From: Reyranella sp.
GTDB taxonomy: Bacteria > Pseudomonadota > Alphaproteobacteria > Reyranellales > Reyranellaceae
DNA length: 10,377 nt
Direction of reading: 5' to 3'
NCBI GenBank assembly: GCA_004296815.1
Contig: SCVT01000027.1
Span: 1 to 10,377 of the forward strand
A program made the translations under genes and the position numbers. Below the pieces are notes generated by a model, which searched no databases, was not told where the DNA came from, and saw only the letters and a list, made by a program, of their open reading frames with translations. This document shows positions 6,275 to 10,377 of this stretch, piece by piece. Positions within the stretch are counted from its first letter, which is position 1; each line of letters opens with the position of its first letter.

Positions 6275-7948
6275 ATGATCGGGCAGCTCACGAGGACGGA
6301 ACGGCAGATCGCCTTGGTCATCCTCATCTGTGTGGCTGCGTTCGGCCTCGCGATCGCCGCCGCCGGCAAGGACGACCCGATCGGGGCGCACGGCTGGCTG
6401 ATCATGGTGCTCTGCATCTTCGGCGTCTTCGGCGTGATCTCCGGATATTTCGCGCCCGAGCCTTCGGAAGAGCGACTCGACAGCTACTACGATGAGCCGA
6501 GCCGCGTCGGCATCGTGCTGTCCATGGCGTGGGCTGCGCTCGGCCTGTTCGTGGGCGACTGGGTTGCGTGGCTGATGGTCGACCCCGCCCTCACCTTCGA
6601 CGCAGCATGGGCGAGCTACGGCCGGCTACGTCCGGTCCACACCACGGCTGTCATCTTCGGCTTCGGCGGCAACGCCCTGATCGCCACGTCCTTTTACGTG
6701 ATGCAGCGCACATCTCGCGCGCGCCTGCCCGACCAACTCAGCCCTCTGTTCGTGCTGCTCGGCTACAACCTCTTCTGCCTGCTCGCCGTCAGCGGCTACC
6801 TGCTCGGCATCACCCAGTCGAAGGAGTACGCCGAGCCCGAGTGGTATGCCGACCTATGGCTGGTCATCGTCTGGGTGACGTACTTCGTCGTCTACTTGCG
6901 CACGCTTGCGCGCCGCAAGGAGCCGCACATCTACGTCGCCAACTGGTACTACATGGCATTCATCCTGGTCGTGGCGATGCTTCACATCGTCAACAACCTT
7001 TCGGTCCCCGTGAGCTTCGGCAGCGCCAAGAGCTACTCGCTCTTCTCCGGCGTCCAGGATGCGATGACCCAGTGGTGGTACGGCCACAACGCGGTCGCGT
7101 TCTTCCTGACCGCGGGCTTCCTCGGCATGCTCTACTACTTCCTGCCGAAGCGTGCTGGTCGGCCCCTGTTCTCCTACCGCCTGTCGATCATCAGCTTCTG
7201 GGGCATCACCTTCCTCTACATGTGGGCGGGCTCCCACCACCTGCACTACACGGCGCTGCCGCAGTGGGTGCAGACCCTGGGCATGACCTTCTCCGTGATG
7301 CTGCTGGTGCCGTCGTGGGCCTCCGCCGCCAATGCGCTGCTGACTCTGAACGGCGCTTGGCATCGCGTGCGCGACGACGCGACGCTGCGCTTCATGATGG
7401 TCGCTGCGGTGTTCTATGGCCTCAGCACCTTCGAAGGATCGTTCATGGCGATCCGCCCAGTCAACGCGCTCTCGCACTACACCGATTGGACCGTCGGCCA
7501 TGTCCACGCGGGCGCGCTGGGCTGGGTGGCGATGATCACTTTCGGTTCGATCTACGCGATCGTGCCATGGCTGTGGAAGCGCGAGCGCATGCACTCGGAT
7601 CGGCTGGTCGAAGTGCATTTCTGGCTCGCCCTGGCCGGCACGATCATCTACGTCATCGCGATGTGGAACTCCGGCATCATCCAGGGATTGATGTGGCGGA
7701 CCTACAGTACGAGCGGCACGCTGGCCTACTCGTTCGTCGATTCGCTGATCGCCATGAAGCCCTACTACATCGCGCGCGCGATCGGCGGCCTGCTCTTCCT
7801 GATCGGCGGGCTGGTCGGCTGCTACAACATCTGGATGACGATCCGCACCGCACCGCGCGGTGTCTCCGAACCGTCGATCGCCATCCCCGAGGCGCCGCTG
7901 GCCGTGATCCCGGGCCGTCCGGGCGCGGCGCCGCAGAGCGCGGAGTAA
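6275..7948 (+). CDS. ccoN: cbb3-type cytochrome c oxidase subunit I (CcoN/FixN)
   Basis: CcoN is the catalytic, proton-pumping core of the high-affinity cbb3 terminal oxidase in the inner membrane, reducing O2 with electrons passed from CcoO and CcoP. All expected ligands are present: H122 and H411 for low-spin haem b, H409 for haem b3, and H271, H321 and H322 for CuB. Y315 matches the tyrosine cross-linked to the CuB histidine in Pseudomonas stutzeri CcoN. The motifs QWWYGHNAV, MWAGSHHLHYTALP, STFEGSFMAI and DWTVGHVHAGALGWV are typical. At 557 residues it is longer than the P. stutzeri protein (about 474): the first haem ligand is some 60 residues further in because of an N-terminal extension with two extra hydrophobic segments (about 13-30 and 40-58), as in alphaproteobacterial FixN. 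The C-terminal tail is Pro/Ala-rich. A serine (S320) precedes the HH pair where I recall proline in P. stutzeri. It is the first gene of the operon, with ccoO starting five bases after its stop. Confidence 0.98.
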   Translation: MIGQLTRTERQIALVILICVAAFGLAIAAAGKDDPIGAHGWLIMVLCIFGVFGVISGYFAPEPSEERLDSYYDEPSRVGIVLSMAWAALGLFVGDWVAWLMVDPALTFDAAWASYGRLRPVHTTAVIFGFGGNALIATSFYVMQRTSRARLPDQLSPLFVLLGYNLFCLLAVSGYLLGITQSKEYAEPEWYADLWLVIVWVTYFVVYLRTLARRKEPHIYVANWYYMAFILVVAMLHIVNNLSVPVSFGSAKSYSLFSGVQDAMTQWWYGHNAVAFFLTAGFLGMLYYFLPKRAGRPLFSYRLSIISFWGITFLYMWAGSHHLHYTALPQWVQTLGMTFSVMLLVPSWASAANALLTLNGAWHRVRDDATLRFMMVAAVFYGLSTFEGSFMAIRPVNALSHYTDWTVGHVHAGALGWVAMITFGSIYAIVPWLWKRERMHSDRLVEVHFWLALAGTIIYVIAMWNSGIIQGLMWRTYSTSGTLAYSFVDSLIAMKPYYIARAIGGLLFLIGGLVGCYNIWMTIRTAPRGVSEPSIAIPEAPLAVIPGRPGAAPQSAE

Positions 7949-7953
7949 GGGCC

Positions 7954-8685
7954 ATGTTCGGTTTCCACTACAAGCTCGAGCGCAAGGCCATCAGCTTCAC
8001 GCTGGCGATCATCTTCGTGGCGAGCATCGGCGGTCTGGTCGAGATCGCGCCGCTGTTCACGATCCAGCAGACGGTCGAGGAAGCACCCGACATGCGGGTC
8101 TATACGCCGCTCGAGCTGGCCGGCCGTAACATCTACGTGCGCGAAGGCTGCTATGCCTGCCATTCGCAGATGATCCGCACGCTCCGCGACGAGGTCGAAC
8201 GCTACGGGCCCTACTCCCTCGCGGTTGAGTCGAAGTACGATCATCCGATGCTGTGGGGCTCGAAGCGGACCGGCCCCGACCTCGCGCGCGTCGGCGGCAA
8301 GTATTCCGACGACTGGCACCTGGCGCACATGATCAACCCGCGCGATCTCGTTCCGCAGTCGATCATGCCCGACTATGCGCGCCTGCTGCGCACACAGCTC
8401 CGCACAGACGATCTCGGCCGGCACCTCAAGGCGATGCGCGCGGTGGGGGTGCCCTACACCGACGAGATGATCGCCAACGCTGCCGCAGACGCGAAAGGCC
8501 AGGCGACACCGGACGATCCCGCAGCCGAGGGTGTGACCAAGCGATACGGCGAGGCAACCAACGTGCGCGCCTTCGACGGACGGCCGGACCAGCTCACGGA
8601 GATGGACGCAATGATCGCCTATCTCCAGATACTCGGACGGCTCACCGATGCCGCCTACAAGACCGCCGCTGCCCCGGGGAGATGA
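7954..8685 (+). CDS. ccoO: cbb3-type cytochrome c oxidase subunit II, mono-haem cytochrome c (CcoO/FixO)
   Basis: CcoO is the membrane-anchored cytochrome c that passes electrons from CcoP to the haem b sites of CcoN. The 243-residue product has one N-terminal transmembrane helix (about 13-34) and a periplasmic domain. It carries one haem c motif, CYACH at 66-70, and the axial methionine candidate M138 in QSIMPDY. The segments YGPYSLAVESKYDHP, WGSKRTGPDLARVGGKYSDDWH and NPRDLVPQSIMP are family hallmarks. The start ATG lies five bases after the ccoN stop, with GGAG at 7942-7945 as ribosome-binding site. Its own stop is three bases before the preferred ccoQ start. Length and motifs are ordinary for the family. 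Confidence 0.98.
   Translation: MFGFHYKLERKAISFTLAIIFVASIGGLVEIAPLFTIQQTVEEAPDMRVYTPLELAGRNIYVREGCYACHSQMIRTLRDEVERYGPYSLAVESKYDHPMLWGSKRTGPDLARVGGKYSDDWHLAHMINPRDLVPQSIMPDYARLLRTQLRTDDLGRHLKAMRAVGVPYTDEMIANAAADAKGQATPDDPAAEGVTKRYGEATNVRAFDGRPDQLTEMDAMIAYLQILGRLTDAAYKTAAAPGR
8676..8681 (+). promoter_or_regulatory. Ribosome-binding site deciding the ccoQ start
   Basis: The sequence GGGGAG lies six bases before the ATG at 8688 and directly abuts an earlier in-frame ATG at 8682, which overlaps the ccoO stop. The spacing favours initiation at 8688. Starting at 8682 would only add two residues (Met-Thr). Confidence 0.6.
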
Positions 8686-8687
8686 CC

Positions 8688-8858
8688 ATGGGCGTCACCT
8701 ATGACGAGGTTGTCTGGTTCTCCAAGACCTTTGGCCTGTTCTATCTGATCGGCTTCTCGGCCCTCGTGCTCGTCTACGTCTACTGGCCGTCGAACAAGGC
8801 GACGTTCGAGCGTGCCGCCGCGGCGATCCTCCACGACGAAGACAAGCCATGTCGGTAG
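8688..8858 (+). CDS. ccoQ: cbb3-type oxidase small subunit CcoQ/FixQ
   Basis: CcoQ is a small single-span membrane protein that stabilises the cbb3 complex, particularly the association of CcoP with the core. The 56-residue product has a transmembrane helix at about 15-33 followed by the conserved cytoplasmic segment YWPSNKATFERAA (31-43), then an acidic stretch (DED) and a short tail ending PCR. Its position between ccoO and ccoP and its size are exactly those of the family. The start at 8688 is favoured by GGGGAG at 8676-8681; an in-frame ATG at 8682 is the alternative. The last ten bases overlap the start of ccoP in another frame, implying coupled translation. Confidence 0.93.
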   Translation: MGVTYDEVVWFSKTFGLFYLIGFSALVLVYVYWPSNKATFERAAAAILHDEDKPCR

Positions 8859-9733
8859 AGCAGCGCGATCCCCACTCCGGCTACCTGACCACCGGCCACG
8901 AATGGAACGGCATCACGGAACTGAACACGCCAGTGCCGCGGCCGGTGTACGTGTTCCTTATCCTCACCGTCGTCTTTTCGGTCGTCTACTGGGTGCTGAT
9001 GCCGGCATGGCCGCTCGGCTCGAGCTTCACCAAGGGGCTGCTGGGCGCCGACGATCGCGCAGCGCTCGCCCGGTCGATCCAGCAGGCCACCGCGACGCGC
9101 TCGGCGTGGACCGACCAGATCGCCGGCAAGAGCTTCGCCGAGATCGAGGCCGATCCGCGGCTGATGGCCGATGTGCGTCGTGCCGGGCACACGCTGTTCG
9201 GCGATAATTGCTCGGTCTGCCACGGCCGTGACGCCCGGGGCGGCAAGGGCTTCCCCAATCTCACCACCTCGTCGTGGTTGTGGGGCGGCTCGCCCGAAGC
9301 CATTGCGGAGACCATCCGCGTCGGCATCAACGCCCCGCACGCCGACAGCAGGGTGTCCCAGATGCCCGCGTTCGGGCGAGACGGTATCCTGAAGCGCGAC
9401 GAGATGGAAAATGTCGTCGCCTATGTGCTCAGCCTCTCGAAGCCACCGGCGCTGGGCGACAAGGTCGCGGCCGAGAGGATCACCGCAGGCAAGGCCGTGT
9501 TCGCCGCGAACTGCGTCGCCTGCCACGGTGCCGAGGCCAAGGGCAATCCCGAACTCGGCGCTCCTGATCTCACCGATGCGCACTGGATCCACGGCAACGA
9601 CGAGAACTCGATCTATGCCGACGTCTGGGGTGGCCTGAAGGGACAGATGCCGGGCTGGGAAGGAAGACTGACACCGATCGAGCGCAAGATCCTCGTGCTC
9701 TATCTCATCGATCTCCGGAGCAAGCGGCCATGA
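8849..9733 (+). CDS. ccoP: cbb3-type cytochrome c oxidase subunit III, di-haem cytochrome c (CcoP/FixP)
   Basis: CcoP is the entry point for electrons from soluble or membrane cytochrome c into the cbb3 oxidase. The 294-residue protein opens with the characteristic DPHSGY and GHEWNGITELNTPVPR motifs, followed by a transmembrane helix (about 33-51) and two cytochrome c domains. Haem motifs are CSVCH (121-125) and CVACH (222-226); axial methionine candidates are M172 (QMPAF) and M267 (QMPGW). Length is normal. The ATG at 8849 overlaps the end of ccoQ by ten bases; only a weak purine stretch (GAAGACAAG) precedes it, which fits translational coupling. The stop overlaps the next gene as ATGA, so the operon continues beyond the four structural genes. 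Confidence 0.98.
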   Translation: MSVEQRDPHSGYLTTGHEWNGITELNTPVPRPVYVFLILTVVFSVVYWVLMPAWPLGSSFTKGLLGADDRAALARSIQQATATRSAWTDQIAGKSFAEIEADPRLMADVRRAGHTLFGDNCSVCHGRDARGGKGFPNLTTSSWLWGGSPEAIAETIRVGINAPHADSRVSQMPAFGRDGILKRDEMENVVAYVLSLSKPPALGDKVAAERITAGKAVFAANCVACHGAEAKGNPELGAPDLTDAHWIHGNDENSIYADVWGGLKGQMPGWEGRLTPIERKILVLYLIDLRSKRP

Positions 9734-9924
9734 CGACGCGCTGGAAGGTGGGCCTGCTGATCGGCGCCGGGCTGCTCTTCCTGGCCGGCGCCAACACCCA
9801 TCTCGTCTGGGTCGCCGTAACCTCGCAGCCGGATTGCGTCGACCATGTGAAGCGCGGAGAGGCTGGTGTGCGCAACGGCGCCTATACGGCGGCACGATCC
9901 GCCTGCACGGGAGCTAAGCCATGA
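9730..9924 (+). CDS. Small single-span membrane protein after ccoP, unknown function
   Basis: I do not recognise a named family for this 64-residue product. It starts inside the ccoP stop codon (ATGA), with GGAG at 9717-9720 giving a nine-base spacing, and ends inside the start of the next gene, again by ATGA, so it is very probably translated with the oxidase. After a basic N-terminus (R4, K6), residues 7-30 form one hydrophobic segment, which could be a membrane anchor or an uncleaved signal; the remaining 34 residues would then be periplasmic. That domain has two cysteines (C36 in PDCVDH and C59 in SACTG) that could form a disulphide or bind a metal, and histidines H24 and H39. A role as an accessory or assembly factor of the cbb3 oxidase is inferred from position only. 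Confidence 0.82.
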   Translation: MTTRWKVGLLIGAGLLFLAGANTHLVWVAVTSQPDCVDHVKRGEAGVRNGAYTAARSACTGAKP

Positions 9925-10377
9925 CCCCCACCATTCCTGCAGTCATGCCGCCGCTTCGTCCGGACCGTGGCCTCAACCGCCATCTCGCACCGTCGGCCGC
10001 AATGCAATGGCTCCGCGCCGGCTGGCGCGATCTCATGATCCAGCCCGCGCCGAGCCTCGCCTACGGCATCGGCGTCTTCGCCGTGTCGGCGGCCATCGTC
10101 GCGGGGCTCTTCTCCTTCGGCCTGGACTACATCCTCTTCCCTGCCTTCGCAGGCTTCATGGTCGTGGGGCCGGTGCTCGCCGTCGGCCTCTACGAGAAAA
10201 GCCGCCGGATCGCGGCGGGCGATCTGGTGACGCTCACGGACATGGTCTTCGTGCGACCGGCTTCCGGGCAGATTCTCTTCACCGGCGTCCTGCTGTGCGG
10301 TCTCATGCTGCTCTGGATGCGGGCTGCGGTCATCATCTATGCCCTTTTCTTCGGCCTCGTGGATTTTCCCGGCCTCG
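9921..10377 (+). CDS. DUF2189-type integral membrane protein, C-terminus beyond window
   Basis: The 152 visible residues resemble the DUF2189 family of membrane proteins of unknown function. The N-terminal motif WLRAGWRDLMIQPAPSLAYG (30-49) is followed by hydrophobic segments at about 50-66, 70-90 and 118-148, with the loop GPVLAVGLYEKSRRIAAGD (83-101) between them; these blocks match my recollection of the family. The start at 9921 overlaps the previous stop as ATGA and has GGGAG at 9909-9913, seven bases upstream. The reading frame is open to the right edge, so the remaining helices are missing. As the sixth gene of a chain beginning at ccoN with almost no gaps, it is probably co-transcribed with the oxidase, but no biochemical role is established for the family that I know of. 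Confidence 0.82.
   Translation, partial: MTPTIPAVMPPLRPDRGLNRHLAPSAAMQWLRAGWRDLMIQPAPSLAYGIGVFAVSAAIVAGLFSFGLDYILFPAFAGFMVVGPVLAVGLYEKSRRIAAGDLVTLTDMVFVRPASGQILFTGVLLCGLMLLWMRAAVIIYALFFGLVDFPGL

Noticed and set aside
6529..7953. A long second plus-strand frame within ccoN running into ccoO
   Set aside because: Only the part from 7954 is real (ccoO). The upstream portion is an Arg/Ala/His-rich off-frame reading of ccoN with no ribosome-binding site.

Overview
The window reads as GC-rich chromosomal DNA of a Gram-negative, aerobic to microaerobic proteobacterium, most likely an alphaproteobacterium. The evidence is a complete FixNOQP/CcoNOQP-type cbb3 cytochrome oxidase operon whose CcoN has a long N-terminal extension, a lipoprotein signal peptide, and tightly packed ATGA-overlapping genes. 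The genus cannot be fixed from sequence alone. No tRNA, rRNA, CRISPR array, insertion sequence or integrase is visible, and base composition looks even throughout, so nothing marks the region as a recent insertion. Coding density is very high; the longest stretch without a gene is about 173 bases.

Region A (1-2640, minus strand) is a two-gene unit: an EthA-like flavin-dependent Baeyer-Villiger monooxygenase followed, with an 8-base stop/start overlap, by an MHS-family (ProP/ShiA-like) proton symporter that runs off the left edge. Region B (2691-5759, plus strand) is transcribed divergently from only 50 bases away. It holds a membrane-anchored SGNH/GDSL-type hydrolase, a GMC-family FAD dehydrogenase with a cysteine triad suggesting a [3Fe-4S] cluster, and a small Gluconate_2-dh3-like partner subunit that overlaps it by ATGA. 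A and B together look like a catabolic module: uptake, ketone-to-ester oxygenation, ester hydrolysis and alcohol oxidation. That pathway is inference and the substrate is unknown.

Region C (5763-6274) is a small cysteine-containing lipoprotein on the minus strand, converging on region B with a 3-base gap, then a 173-base divergent promoter region. Region D (6275-10377, plus strand) is ccoN-ccoO-ccoQ-ccoP with all expected haem and copper ligands, followed without a gap by a 64-residue single-span protein with two cysteines and a DUF2189-type membrane protein cut by the right edge. These last two genes sit where ccoG or other maturation genes are often found and are candidates for unrecognised cbb3 accessory proteins. 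They, and the iron-sulphur GMC dehydrogenase without a Tat signal or cytochrome partner, are the most interesting items in the window.
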